From: Plantimonas leprariae
GTDB lineage: Bacteria; Pseudomonadota; Alphaproteobacteria; Rhizobiales; Rhizobiaceae
Length of the DNA stretch: 64,000 nt
Reading direction: 5' to 3'
Assembly: GCF_008802405.1 (NCBI RefSeq)
Contig: NZ_VZDO01000001.1
Location: forward strand, 1-64,000
Part shown: piece by piece, positions 33,658 to 42,142 of the stretch
How the letters are laid out: each line of letters starts with the position of its first letter
How positions within the stretch are numbered: the first letter of the stretch is position 1
Position numbers and translations under genes: made by a program
The notes under the pieces: model-generated
What the model was told of the DNA's origin: nothing
What the model saw: only the letters and a program-made list of their open reading frames with translations
The model's database searches: none

Positions 33658-34361
33658 CAGCGCGCCATCGTCACGATGTCCTCTGCGACGATGTCGAGGA
33701 TGGCGACCGTGTTCGCCTTCGCCAGCACCGCGTCGCCCGCCGCGATCGCCTCGAACAGCTTGCGGTGGAACGGAAAGGAGCGCCGGGCGAAGTCCGGCCG
33801 GTCGAAGGGCTCGGCGAAGAAGCCCTCGAAGGCTTCCCGCATCTGCTCCAGAAGCTGGTGGAACAGCGGGTTGCCCGTCGCGTCGTAGATCGAAAGGTGA
33901 AAGGCGAGGTCTTCCCGCCCCGCCGTGCCCTTCTCCATGTGGACGCGCTCCATCTCGACGAGCTTCGCTTCCATGCGTTCGAGATCGACGGGCATCGCGC
34001 GCATCGCGGCGAGCGCGCTCGCCTCGACCTCGAGCCCGCGCCGGACGTCGAGCGTCTGGAGCAGGCCTTCCCGCAGGGAGGCCGGCGCGAAGGACAGCGG
34101 CATGTGTACGGTCGCGGGCGACACGGGCCGAACGAGGCGGGAGCCCGACCCCTGCCGCGTCTCGACCGCGCCCAGCGCCTGAAGCTGCCGGATCGCCTCG
34201 CGGACCGTGGAGCGCCCGACGCCGAGCGCTTCGGTGATCTCGCGCTCCGGCGGCAGCCGATCGCCGGGCACCAGATTCCGGCTTTCGATCAGCCGCGACA
34301 GCGCGTTCATCCCGTCGGACGACGGGCGGCTCGACGGCGGAGGCGAAGCGAATTCGGTCAC
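33657..34361 (-). CDS. GntR/FadR-family transcriptional regulator (FCD domain)
   Basis: A 234-residue regulator. The N-terminal winged helix has LVPGDRLPPEREITEALGVG and RSTVREAIRQLQALG (about residues 32-66). The helical FCD effector domain follows, with metal-ligand-type residues in AFHLSIYDATGN and RSFPFHRKLFEAI. It is divergent from the amine oxidase gene and overlaps the PLP-enzyme start. It probably controls both directions from the site at 34385-34400, with an importer substrate or breakdown product as effector. Confidence 0.92.
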   Translation of the reverse strand: MTEFASPPPSSRPSSDGMNALSRLIESRNLVPGDRLPPEREITEALGVGRSTVREAIRQLQALGAVETRQGSGSRLVRPVSPATVHMPLSFAPASLREGLLQTLDVRRGLEVEASALAAMRAMPVDLERMEAKLVEMERVHMEKGTAGREDLAFHLSIYDATGNPLFHQLLEQMREAFEGFFAEPFDRPDFARRSFPFHRKLFEAIAAGDAVLAKANTVAILDIVAEDIVTMAR

Positions 34362-34384
34362 CAGAGGCGAATCATCCCGCGAGG

Positions 34385-34400
34385 AATTGGTCTGACAACT
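34385..34400. promoter_or_regulatory. Candidate FadR/GntR-type operator
   Basis: AATTGGTCTGACAACT matches the GntR/FadR operator form (aactGGTCnGACcagtt) with a full left half and a weaker right half. It lies 24 bases upstream of the regulator start and about 100 before the amine oxidase start, the expected place for dual control. Confidence 0.6.
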
Positions 34401-34499
34401 AACAGCGCCATGTCCCGAGCGTCAATCGCTGCGTGGATGGCCGGGCGCTCGCATCTGCCCCGCTTGTCCGAGGAGCTCCGCGCCACACCTCGCAACGTC

Positions 34500-35774
34500 A
34501 TGAGAGATGACGTGGAAGTGGTGGTGGTCGGCGCCGGCGCGGCCGGGATCGGGGCCGCCCGGGCGCTGGAGGCGGCCGGCATATCCTGCCTCGTCCTCGA
34601 AGCGCGGGACCGGATCGGCGGTCGGGCGTTCACGGCAGCGGACGGCCGAGGCGAGCCGATCGACCTCGGCTGCGGCTGGCTGCATTCCGGCACCCGCAAC
34701 CCGTGGGTTCCGCTGGTGGAGGCGATGGGCTTCACGGTGAACCGTTCGAGCCCGCCCTGGTCGCGGCGCGACGGCGCGCTCGACATGTCGCCGGCGGAGT
34801 TCGACGCCTTTCGCGGCGCCGGCGACGCGTTGGACGAGCGGCTCGCGACCATCCGGACGCAGGACGCCGACCGCCCGGTCTCCGACTTCCTGGAACCCGG
34901 CAACCGCTGGAACCCGCTGATGGACGCGATCAGCACCTATTACAGCGGCGCGGAGTTCCGGCACGTCTCGGCGGTCGACCTCGACCGGTACGACGACGCC
35001 GGCGTGAACTGGCGCGTCGCGGAAGGCTACGGCCGGGCGGTGGAGCACTACGCCGAGGGTCTCGCCGTCGTCCTCGACTGCACGGTGACGGCGATCCGGC
35101 ACGGCGGCCGGCGGCTTGCCGTCGAGACGCCGCGCGGCACGGTTTCGGCCGATGCCGCGATCGTCACCCTGCCGAGCGACCTTCTCGCCGCCGAGCGCAT
35201 CCGCTTCGATCCGCCCCTGCCGGAGAAGGCCGAGGCGGCGCGGGGCCTGCCGCTCGGGCTCGCCGACAAGCTCTACCTGCAGCTCGACAGGGCGGACGGC
35301 TTCGAAGCCGACATGCGGGCATTCGGGCGGACGGACACGGCGCGGACGGCGGCCTACCATTTCCGTCCGCTCGGCCATTCGCAAGTCGAGTGCTATTTTG
35401 GCGGCGAGCTCGCGCGCGAACTGGAGCGCGGCGGCGAAGCGGCGTTCCTCGACTTCGCGCTGGGCGAGCTGACCGGTCTCCTCGGCAGCGATTTCGCCCG
35501 CCGCGTCTCGCCGCTGCCGATGCATCTCTGGGGGGCCGACCCCTTGAGCCTCGGGTCCTATTCCTATGCCGTACCGGGCAAGGCGGACATGCGCGCGGTG
35601 CTGGCCGCGCCGGTGGACGAGCGGCTGTTCTTTGCCGGCGAGGCCTGCTCGCGAAGCGACTTCTCGACGGCGCACGGCGCGCTGCTGACGGGGCGGGAGG
35701 CCGCAAGAGCGGCGATCGCCGCGCTGCGCGGCGCGCGTGCATCCGCCCCGCCCGAAGGCGTCGGCGCCGGCTGA
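34500..35774 (+). CDS. Flavin-containing amine oxidase (FAD-dependent)
   Basis: A 424-residue monoamine/polyamine oxidase-type flavoenzyme. The FAD-binding Rossmann motif VVVVGAGAAGIGAARALEAAG opens the protein, LEARDRIGGRAFT follows as the second FAD contact, and the C-terminal FFAGEACSRSDFSTAHGALLTG is the usual flavin motif. The start at 34500 places the Rossmann motif at the N-terminus; an upstream ATG at 34410 would add 30 unlikely residues. It should be cytoplasmic and deaminates an amine with H2O2 release. Divergent from the GntR gene, so probably in that regulon. Confidence 0.9.
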   Translation: MRDDVEVVVVGAGAAGIGAARALEAAGISCLVLEARDRIGGRAFTAADGRGEPIDLGCGWLHSGTRNPWVPLVEAMGFTVNRSSPPWSRRDGALDMSPAEFDAFRGAGDALDERLATIRTQDADRPVSDFLEPGNRWNPLMDAISTYYSGAEFRHVSAVDLDRYDDAGVNWRVAEGYGRAVEHYAEGLAVVLDCTVTAIRHGGRRLAVETPRGTVSADAAIVTLPSDLLAAERIRFDPPLPEKAEAARGLPLGLADKLYLQLDRADGFEADMRAFGRTDTARTAAYHFRPLGHSQVECYFGGELARELERGGEAAFLDFALGELTGLLGSDFARRVSPLPMHLWGADPLSLGSYSYAVPGKADMRAVLAAPVDERLFFAGEACSRSDFSTAHGALLTGREAARAAIAALRGARASAPPEGVGAG

Positions 35775-35865
35775 CTCGTCGGCTCCCTACCGAATCTCTG
35801 GCGAGGAACGCGGAGCGTCGCGGGCCTCCGGGCGTTGAGTCCGACGAACGAACGGAACGAACCTC

Positions 35866-36249
35866 ATGCCTTTCCGCATCAAGCGCCCTGCCCCAGCGGC
35901 CGCGGCGTTGATTCTCGCTCTATCCGGTGCGGCGCTCGCCCAGCAGCCGTCGCCGGGCACAGCGGTTCCCGAAGTGCCCTCCCCCGCGCAGCCGGACAAC
36001 AACGGCGGCAGCACGAACGGCGGAGCGTCCGACCCTTGCGCCGGCCAGCCCGGCTCGGGTGGCGACCAGACCCTGACCGGACAACTCTCGCAGTGCGGCG
36101 GCGTCCTGACGCCGCCCTCCACCGGCGACGACGCCGGCGCGTCGGTGCCCGACCCGAATCCCAACACGACGCCCGTGGTGCCGCCGCAGGCCGTGCCGGA
36201 TCAGGCCCCGAACGGCCAGCAGCCGGACTCCTCGACGCAGGGCGGATAG
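35866..36249 (+). CDS. Small secreted Pro/Gly/Asn-rich protein, function unknown
   Basis: A 127-residue protein with a signal peptide (hydrophobic stretch AAAALILALSGAALA, cleavage before QQPSPG). The mature part is low-complexity and rich in Pro, Gly, Asp, Asn and Gln, so likely disordered. It has two cysteines (DPCAG and SQCGG) that could form one disulfide. I recognise no family. The ending TAG forms part of a 13-base inverted repeat shared with the end of the converging ABC gene. Confidence 0.65.
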   Translation: MPFRIKRPAPAAAALILALSGAALAQQPSPGTAVPEVPSPAQPDNNGGSTNGGASDPCAGQPGSGGDQTLTGQLSQCGGVLTPPSTGDDAGASVPDPNPNTTPVVPPQAVPDQAPNGQQPDSSTQGG

Positions 36250-36410
36250 CGCCTGTCAGACACCCGTTCGGGTCGATTCGGCGAGGCTTTTTCGCCGTTG
36301 GGACGTTACCGAGCCTCGCCGATGCCGCCGGCATCACTTAAGTTCGGCGCCTTGCGAACGACGAAAATCCCTCGCCGACCCTCCGCCGACGGGTTGCCTG
36401 ACAGGCGCTA
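36247..36410. repeat. Nested inverted repeats between convergent genes
   Basis: TAGCGCCTGTCAG (36247-36259) and CTGACAGGCGCTA (36398-36410) are exact reverse complements and contain the stop codons of the two converging genes. Inside them, TCGGCGAGGCT (36278-36288) and AGCCTCGCCGA (36312-36322) form a second perfect 11-base pair. The region can fold as a long two-tier stem and may act as a bidirectional terminator or mark a past duplication. Confidence 0.7.
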
Positions 36411-38330
36411 GGGAACCTTCGCCGGCTCCCTCGCTTCGCCGAGGCCGAAGACCTGGCCGGCATAGCCGCCTTCGCGGCTCGGCTCGATCATGCTTGCGGC
36501 GATGTCGTCCATCGACAGGCCCTCGGCCTGCAGCGACCACATCCGGGCGAAGATACCGCCCTCCTTCCGGCGAAGGTCCTTCGGCGAGCCGTCTTCGACG
36601 ATCTGTCCCTCGATCACCACGACGACGCGATCGAAGCCCGCGATGGTCGACAAGCGGTGCGCGACGGCGATCACGGTGCGGTCGCGCATGAGCCGCGCCA
36701 GCGCCGACTGCACCTCGATCTCGGATTGCGTGTCGAGGCCGGAGGTCGCCTCGTCGAGGATGATGATCGGCGTATCCTTCAAGAAGGCTCTGGCGATGCC
36801 GACGCGCTGGCGCTGCCCGCCGGACAGCTTCGCGCCCCGCTCGCCGACGAGCGTGTCGTAGCCGTCGGGCAGCGCCCGGATGAAGTCGTCGCAATAGGCG
36901 GCCTTCGCCGCGGCGACCACCTCCTCGTCGGTGGCGTTCGGCCGGGCGAAGCGGATGTTGTCGCCGATGGAGCGGTGGAACAGCGAGACCTCCTGCGGCA
37001 CCACCGAGATGGCGGCGCGCAACGAGTCCTGCTGGAGGCCGACGACGGGGTGGCCGCCGATACGGAGTTCCCCCTCCTGCACGTCGTGGAGGCGCTGGAG
37101 CAGGTGGACGATCGTCGACTTGCCGGCACCGGACGGGCCGACGATGCCGACCTTCTGGCCGGCGGGAATGCTCAAGGTGAAGTCCCGCAGCACCTTCCGC
37201 CCCTCGCCGTAGGCGAAGGCGACATCGAGGAACTCGACCTCGCCTTCGTGCGGCACGATCGGGGCGGCTTCCGGCGCGTCGGCGATCTCGTGCGGCTGGC
37301 CGATGATGCGCAGCGTCTCGCCGAGATAGGAGAAGTGCTGCGTCATGTCGACGAGCGCCATCGCGAGGTCGCGCGAGCCGTGGAGGATGCGGAAGGTCAA
37401 GGCGCTGACCACCACGACGTCGCCGGAGGTGATCGAGCCGCGCTGCCAGAGCAGCATCGACCAGACCAGCATCGAGCCGGCCATGACGAGCAGCATGATG
37501 TCGTGGAGGACGCGGCTCTTCTCGGTGAACATCCAGCTCGTGCGCTGGGCGACGGCCTCGCGCGAGAAGGCATGGGCGAGGCGCGAGCGCTCGCGGTCCC
37601 GGGCAGAGAAGGCCTTGACGGCCCAGACATTGGTGATGACGTCGATCAGTTCGCCGCCGACATGGCCGGACTGCTCGGCATAGGCACGGTGGAGCTCGCG
37701 GCCGCCGAAGCCGAACAGGATCAGCCCCGCCGTGACGGCGAGCGCGAACGCCGCCAGGGTCAGCGACATCCAGATGTCGAAGGTGGCGAAGATGATGAAG
37801 GCGCCGACGAAGCTGATCACCGGCGGCGCGATGTCCCAGACGGTGCGGTTCACCAGGATGCCGAAGGCGCCGGCCGTCGCGGTGACGCGGTGCCCGAGCG
37901 CGCCCGCGAGGTTGTCCTGGAAATAACGGACCGGATGGCCGATCATGTAGTCGAGGAGGTCGAGCCGAACATCGACGCCGACGCTGATCGTGGTTTTCGC
38001 CGCCAGCCAGCCGCTCGAGCGCCAGAGCAAGCTTTCCATGCCGATGAGGACGATGAAGAAGGCGAGCGCGGTCCAGGCGGCGGAGGGGTTCGGGGTCGAG
38101 CCCGAGATCGCGTCCACCAAGAGCTTCATGCCGTATTGCACCACGACCGAGCAGCTCGACGCCGCGAGCGCCACGGCGAAAAGGCTGCCGAACAGCCAGC
38201 GCCGGTTCTTCAGGTAATGGAGGATGAACACGACCGGCGAGCGCAGGAAGCGCGGCACGTCGGCGCGATGCGGCCGGCTGTCGGTCGCGGGCGAAGTCTC
38301 GAAGTCGATGGCGGCGGTGGCGTCCGTCAT
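36408..38330 (-). CDS. ABC transporter, fused permease and ATPase (exporter type)
   Basis: A 640-residue type IV ABC exporter half-transporter. Six membrane helices (about residues 40-340) are followed by a nucleotide-binding domain with GPSGAGKST, LSGGQRQRVGIARAF, IIILDEATSGLD and switch AHRLS. The order resembles MsbA/NdvA-type glycan or lipid exporters. The start ATG lies 4 bases after the stop of the glycoside hydrolase gene, so the two form an operon; both belong to the glycan island and the ABC protein probably exports its product or a lipid-linked intermediate. Confidence 0.92.
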   Translation of the reverse strand: MTDATAAIDFETSPATDSRPHRADVPRFLRSPVVFILHYLKNRRWLFGSLFAVALAASSCSVVVQYGMKLLVDAISGSTPNPSAAWTALAFFIVLIGMESLLWRSSGWLAAKTTISVGVDVRLDLLDYMIGHPVRYFQDNLAGALGHRVTATAGAFGILVNRTVWDIAPPVISFVGAFIIFATFDIWMSLTLAAFALAVTAGLILFGFGGRELHRAYAEQSGHVGGELIDVITNVWAVKAFSARDRERSRLAHAFSREAVAQRTSWMFTEKSRVLHDIMLLVMAGSMLVWSMLLWQRGSITSGDVVVVSALTFRILHGSRDLAMALVDMTQHFSYLGETLRIIGQPHEIADAPEAAPIVPHEGEVEFLDVAFAYGEGRKVLRDFTLSIPAGQKVGIVGPSGAGKSTIVHLLQRLHDVQEGELRIGGHPVVGLQQDSLRAAISVVPQEVSLFHRSIGDNIRFARPNATDEEVVAAAKAAYCDDFIRALPDGYDTLVGERGAKLSGGQRQRVGIARAFLKDTPIIILDEATSGLDTQSEIEVQSALARLMRDRTVIAVAHRLSTIAGFDRVVVVIEGQIVEDGSPKDLRRKEGGIFARMWSLQAEGLSMDDIAASMIEPSREGGYAGQVFGLGEAREPAKVP

Positions 38331-38334
38331 GGCG

Positions 38335-39534
38335 TCAGGCGATCCGGCCCACGGCGGCGGAGGGGAGCGCCGCGTCGTTGGCGGCGACCGGTTTCGGTAG
38401 GATCGTCTGCTGGTAGGCGAGCTCCGCCGCAAAGGCGGGATCGGCCACTCGTGTGCCGCCGTCGTCCGCCTCGGACAGGAGGCCGACCGGGCAGACGCGC
38501 TCGTTCTGCCAGCCCTGGCAGTCGAGGACCGGGTAGAGGCAGATGGCCTCCACCGGCACGCCCTCGGCCAGCGCCGCCCGCACTTCCGCCGCGACATAGT
38601 GTAGCCAGGCGGGCCGGGCCGTGCCTTCGGCGCCGGTCTCGGACACGACGACGGGCCGGCCGTAGCGCTCGAAGGTCTCGCGCAGCATGCGGCGGAAAGG
38701 CTTGTAGGCATGGTGGCCGAGCGGGATCGTCGAGCCGCCGAGATACCATTGATTGTCGGGGTAGAAGTTGATGCCAACGACGTCGAGATGCTCCGGCGTG
38801 CCGCCGAGTTCGGGCGCCATGCGGCCGGTCAGCATGTCGTAGGCCTCGAACTGCGACAGGCGGTAGTTCTCCGCCGCTTCGCGATGTTCCAACGGCCCGG
38901 ACCCGCCGTCGACGTGGATCGCCGGCTCGGCGAACAGGAAGCGCGCGTCGGGCTGCGTCCGGCGGATCGCGTCGATGGCGGCGATCGCGGCGCGCACGAG
39001 CTGGCGCTTCAGCTCGCCGGCGCGGCCCGTGACGGCCGGGTTCATCATGCCGACATGCGCGCCCGCCCAGGCCCAGTAGGAGATCTCGTTCACCGGGCAG
39101 AACCAGCCGGGCGCGCCGCTTTCCTCCCGGATCATCCCGGCCGCCGCGGCCGAGAAGGCGGCGAAGCGCTCGACGAATTCCGGCGACCAGATGTCGATGT
39201 CGTCGGGCCAGCCGTAGTGGCAGAGGTCCCAGACCACGGTGACGCCGGCGGCCTTCGCGGCGCGGACCATCGGAACGGCGCTCGTCCAGTCGTAGCGGCC
39301 GGGCGCGGGCTCGATCAGATACCAGCGCAACCCGTCGCGCGCGGCGCGGATGCCGTGCCGCACCAGCAGCCGGTAGTCCTCGAGCGCCAGATCGTCGTGC
39401 CGGGACGAGCGGAGGAGGTCGAGCCGCCGCCCGTCGTCGCGGCGATGGGTCGAGCATTCGAAGCCGCCCATGAAGAAGCTCGGAAGCATCATCGTCTCGC
39501 GTGTCGGTTCGCCAGGGAATGGTCGCTCAGGCAT
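38335..39534 (-). CDS. Clan GH-A glycoside hydrolase (beta-glucosidase / GH1-like)
   Basis: A 399-residue (beta/alpha)8 glycoside hydrolase. The acid/base Glu is in WFCPVNEISYW (about residue 150) and the nucleophile Glu in VVVSETGAEG (about 300). Features of GH1-like proteins are the N-terminal FFMGGFECSTH and DLCHYGWPDD. No signal peptide is visible, so it should be cytoplasmic, where it would trim or remodel a glycan. ATG 39534 lacks a good Shine-Dalgarno; MMLPSFFMGG from 39492 is an equally plausible start. It is divergent from the glycosyltransferase and precedes the exporter. Confidence 0.85.
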   Translation of the reverse strand: MPERPFPGEPTRETMMLPSFFMGGFECSTHRRDDGRRLDLLRSSRHDDLALEDYRLLVRHGIRAARDGLRWYLIEPAPGRYDWTSAVPMVRAAKAAGVTVVWDLCHYGWPDDIDIWSPEFVERFAAFSAAAAGMIREESGAPGWFCPVNEISYWAWAGAHVGMMNPAVTGRAGELKRQLVRAAIAAIDAIRRTQPDARFLFAEPAIHVDGGSGPLEHREAAENYRLSQFEAYDMLTGRMAPELGGTPEHLDVVGINFYPDNQWYLGGSTIPLGHHAYKPFRRMLRETFERYGRPVVVSETGAEGTARPAWLHYVAAEVRAALAEGVPVEAICLYPVLDCQGWQNERVCPVGLLSEADDGGTRVADPAFAAELAYQQTILPKPVAANDAALPSAAVGRIA

Positions 39535-39692
39535 GAACGTGATCTGAACGAAGGCGAAGGTGATGCGGGAGGAAGGGAATGCCAGCCACCCAATCGAAAA
39601 TTGTGCAGCACAAAAAACTTGCAGGGAACGTTCCGAGGCATAGTTGGATTGACGCGTAAGGGACGCGAGCGATCTTCAGCCTGAGAGGGTGC

Positions 39693-40877
39693 ATGGCCGT
39701 CGAGATTGATTCGACACAGACTGAATTCCACTCCCACACCTCCAACTCTCCAAAGCCGCTGCTGGTGTGCTTCTCGCACCTGCGTTGGGACTTCGTTTAC
39801 CAGCGGCCTCAGCACCTCCTTTCCCGCGCGGCGGACAGCTATCAGGTCGTTTTCATCGAAGAGCCGATCTTCGTCGACGTCGCCGAGCCCGAGATGCGGC
39901 TCAGCAGCCGTCCGAAAGGCATCGTGGTCGGCGTGCCAGCCTTTCCGCACGGTACCCCGCACGAGGCGGTGGTTTCCGGGCAGCAGCGCCTGATCGAGAC
40001 ACTGATCGCGCAGCACCCGGCGGACTTCTCCATCTACTGGTACTATTCCTCCATGCCCTTCGCGCTGAACGACGGATCGAAGGCGGACGTCGTCGTGTTC
40101 GACAACATGGACGAGCTGTCGGCCTTCCTCGGCGCGCCGCCCGAACTGCTCGACCTGGAGAAGCGGCTTCTGGCGCGGGCCGACGTCGTGTTCACCGGCG
40201 GCCACAGCCTGTTCGAGGCGAAGCGGAACCGGCACGGCAACATCCACGCCTTTCCGAGCAGCATCGACAAGCACCATTTCGCTGCGGCCCGCGAAGGTCT
40301 GCCCGACCCGGCGGATCAGGCCGGCATCCCGCATCCGCGCGTCGGCTTCTTCGGCGTCGTGGACGAACGGATGGACATCGAATACGTGCGGCAAGCCGCC
40401 GCGCTGCGCCCCGACCTCCACTTCGTGATGCTCGGCCCGGTCGTGAAGATCGACCCGGCGACGCTGCCGAAGGCCGACAACATCCACTGGATCGGCGGCA
40501 AGAGCTACGGCGAGCTTCCGGCCTATCTGGCGAACTGGGACTACGGCTTCATGCCGTTCGCGCTGAACGAGTCGACCCGCTTCATCAGCCCGACCAAGAC
40601 GCCGGAATTCCTCGCGGCCAGCGTGCCGGTGGTCTCGACGGCGATCACCGACGTGGTGCGGCCCTACGGCGAGAAGGGGCTCGTGGAGATCGCGGCAACG
40701 CCGGAAGAGTTCGTGAGGGCGATCGACCGGCTGGAGGCGATGCCGCGCGATAGCTGGCTGGCCCGGGTCGACGAGCATCTTTCCACCACGTCCTGGGACA
40801 TGACCTGGGATGCGATGAACCGCGAAATCGGCAAGGTCGGCTCCGCCCGCACCGCGCTGACCTCCAGCGCTGCGTAA
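39693..40877 (+). CDS. Glycosyltransferase (GT4/TuaH-like)
   Basis: A 394-residue GT-B glycosyltransferase. The sequence LVCFSHLRWDFVYQRPQHLL is the hallmark of a TuaH-like branch. The C-terminal Rossmann part contains RVGFFGVVDERMD, IHWIGGKSYGELPAYL and a FISPTKTPEFLAASVPVVS stretch, typical of the nucleotide-sugar site. GAGAGGG precedes the ATG. No membrane helix is seen. The UDP-galactopyranose mutase gene follows 13 bases later, so it may transfer galactofuranose; this is inference from context. Confidence 0.88.
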   Translation: MAVEIDSTQTEFHSHTSNSPKPLLVCFSHLRWDFVYQRPQHLLSRAADSYQVVFIEEPIFVDVAEPEMRLSSRPKGIVVGVPAFPHGTPHEAVVSGQQRLIETLIAQHPADFSIYWYYSSMPFALNDGSKADVVVFDNMDELSAFLGAPPELLDLEKRLLARADVVFTGGHSLFEAKRNRHGNIHAFPSSIDKHHFAAAREGLPDPADQAGIPHPRVGFFGVVDERMDIEYVRQAAALRPDLHFVMLGPVVKIDPATLPKADNIHWIGGKSYGELPAYLANWDYGFMPFALNESTRFISPTKTPEFLAASVPVVSTAITDVVRPYGEKGLVEIAATPEEFVRAIDRLEAMPRDSWLARVDEHLSTTSWDMTWDAMNREIGKVGSARTALTSSAA

Positions 40878-40890
40878 GGATACCGCCACC

Positions 40891-42060
40891 GTGTACGACT
40901 GGCTCATCGTAGGCGCCGGCTTCGCCGGCAGCGTCCTGGCCGAACGTCTGGCGACGCAGCACGACGCGCGCGTCCTGGTGATCGACCGCCGTCCGCACAT
41001 CGCGGGCAACGCGTACGACTGCCCGAACGAGGCGGGCGTGCTGATCCACCAGTACGGCCCGCACATCTTCCACACCAATTCGGAAAGCGTCTTCGACTAC
41101 CTTTCCGCCTTCACCGAATGGCGTCCGTACGAGCACCGCGTGCTCGGTGTCGTGGACGGCAGAGAAGTCCCGATCCCGATCAACCGGACGACGCTGAACG
41201 AACTCTACGGCCTGTCGCTCGCGACGGAGGAGGAGGCCGCGGCCTTCCTCGCGACCCGCGCCGAGCCGGTGGCAAGGATCCGCACGTCCGAGGACGTGGT
41301 GGTGAGCGTCGTCGGGCGCGAGCTCTACGAGAAGTTCTTCCGCGGCTACACGCGCAAGCAATGGGGCGTCGACCCGTCCGAGCTCGACAAGTCGGTGACG
41401 GCGCGCGTTCCGACCCGCACCAACACCGACGACCGCTACTTCACCGACAAGTTCCAGGCGATGCCGCTCCACGGCTATACGAAGATGTTCGAGCGCATGC
41501 TCGACCATCCGAACATCGTGGTGCGGACCGGCGTCGACTTCGTCGACATCCGCGATCAGGTCGATTTCCGGCAGCTGATCTTCACCGGGCCGATCGACGA
41601 ATACTACGACTACCGCTTCGGCCGCCTGCCCTACCGCTCGCTCCGCTTCGAGCATGTGACGCTCGACAAGGAATGGCACCAGGGCGTCGCGACGGTGAAC
41701 TATCCGCAGACCGAGGTCTACACCCGGATCACCGAATACAAGCACCTGACCGGGCAGTCGCACCCGAAGACCAGCCTGACCTACGAATACCCCTCGGCCG
41801 AAGGCGATCCGTACTATCCGATCCCACGCGACGAGAACCAGGAGATGTTCCGCAAGTACCAGATGCTCGCGAAGGACGATCCGGACGTCCATTTTGTCGG
41901 CCGGCTCGCGACCTACCGCTACTACAACATGGACCAGGTGGTGGGTCAGGCGCTCGCGACCTTCAAGCGGATCGACGAGATGACGCGGATGCGCCCGGCG
42001 ATGCTCCGCAGCTTCGGCACGACCGCGCATGCCGTCGAGGATCGCCTGACGGCGCAGTGA
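40891..42060 (+). CDS. glf: UDP-galactopyranose mutase
   Basis: A 389-residue flavoenzyme that converts UDP-galactopyranose to UDP-galactofuranose, the donor for Galf-containing glycans. The FAD motif is WLIVGAGFAGSVLAERLA. Conserved features are the HIAGNAYD and GPHIFHTNSESVFDYL stretches, the active-site Arg region RKQWGVDPSELDKSV and a C-terminal YRYYNMDQVVGQAL. The start is GTG at 40891 with AAGGA ten bases before. It is in an operon with the upstream glycosyltransferase; a terminator-like hairpin follows. Confidence 0.97.
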   Translation: MYDWLIVGAGFAGSVLAERLATQHDARVLVIDRRPHIAGNAYDCPNEAGVLIHQYGPHIFHTNSESVFDYLSAFTEWRPYEHRVLGVVDGREVPIPINRTTLNELYGLSLATEEEAAAFLATRAEPVARIRTSEDVVVSVVGRELYEKFFRGYTRKQWGVDPSELDKSVTARVPTRTNTDDRYFTDKFQAMPLHGYTKMFERMLDHPNIVVRTGVDFVDIRDQVDFRQLIFTGPIDEYYDYRFGRLPYRSLRFEHVTLDKEWHQGVATVNYPQTEVYTRITEYKHLTGQSHPKTSLTYEYPSAEGDPYYPIPRDENQEMFRKYQMLAKDDPDVHFVGRLATYRYYNMDQVVGQALATFKRIDEMTRMRPAMLRSFGTTAHAVEDRLTAQ

Positions 42061-42111
42061 CCGCCGACGGATCGCAGCCGGTTCCGCCCCTTTCGGAACC
42101 GCCTGCAACAC

Positions 42112-42142
42112 AAGGACCCGCCGGCCGCCCGGCGGGTCCTTT
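42112..42142 (+). terminator. Terminator-like hairpin after glf
   Basis: AAGGACCCGCCGG (42112-42124) pairs perfectly with CCGGCGGGTCCTT (42129-42141) around a four-base loop, with a short TTT. It lies about 50 bases after the glf stop and would fall inside the next gene if that began at the overlapping GTG 42057, so it helps to decide the start. The T-tract is short, so it may only attenuate. Confidence 0.6.

Noticed and set aside
42057-42140. Translational coupling of the GH5-like gene to glf through GTGA
   Set aside because: The leader would be read through a perfect hairpin and is low-complexity, so a start at 42141-42150 is preferred, although coupling is not fully excluded.
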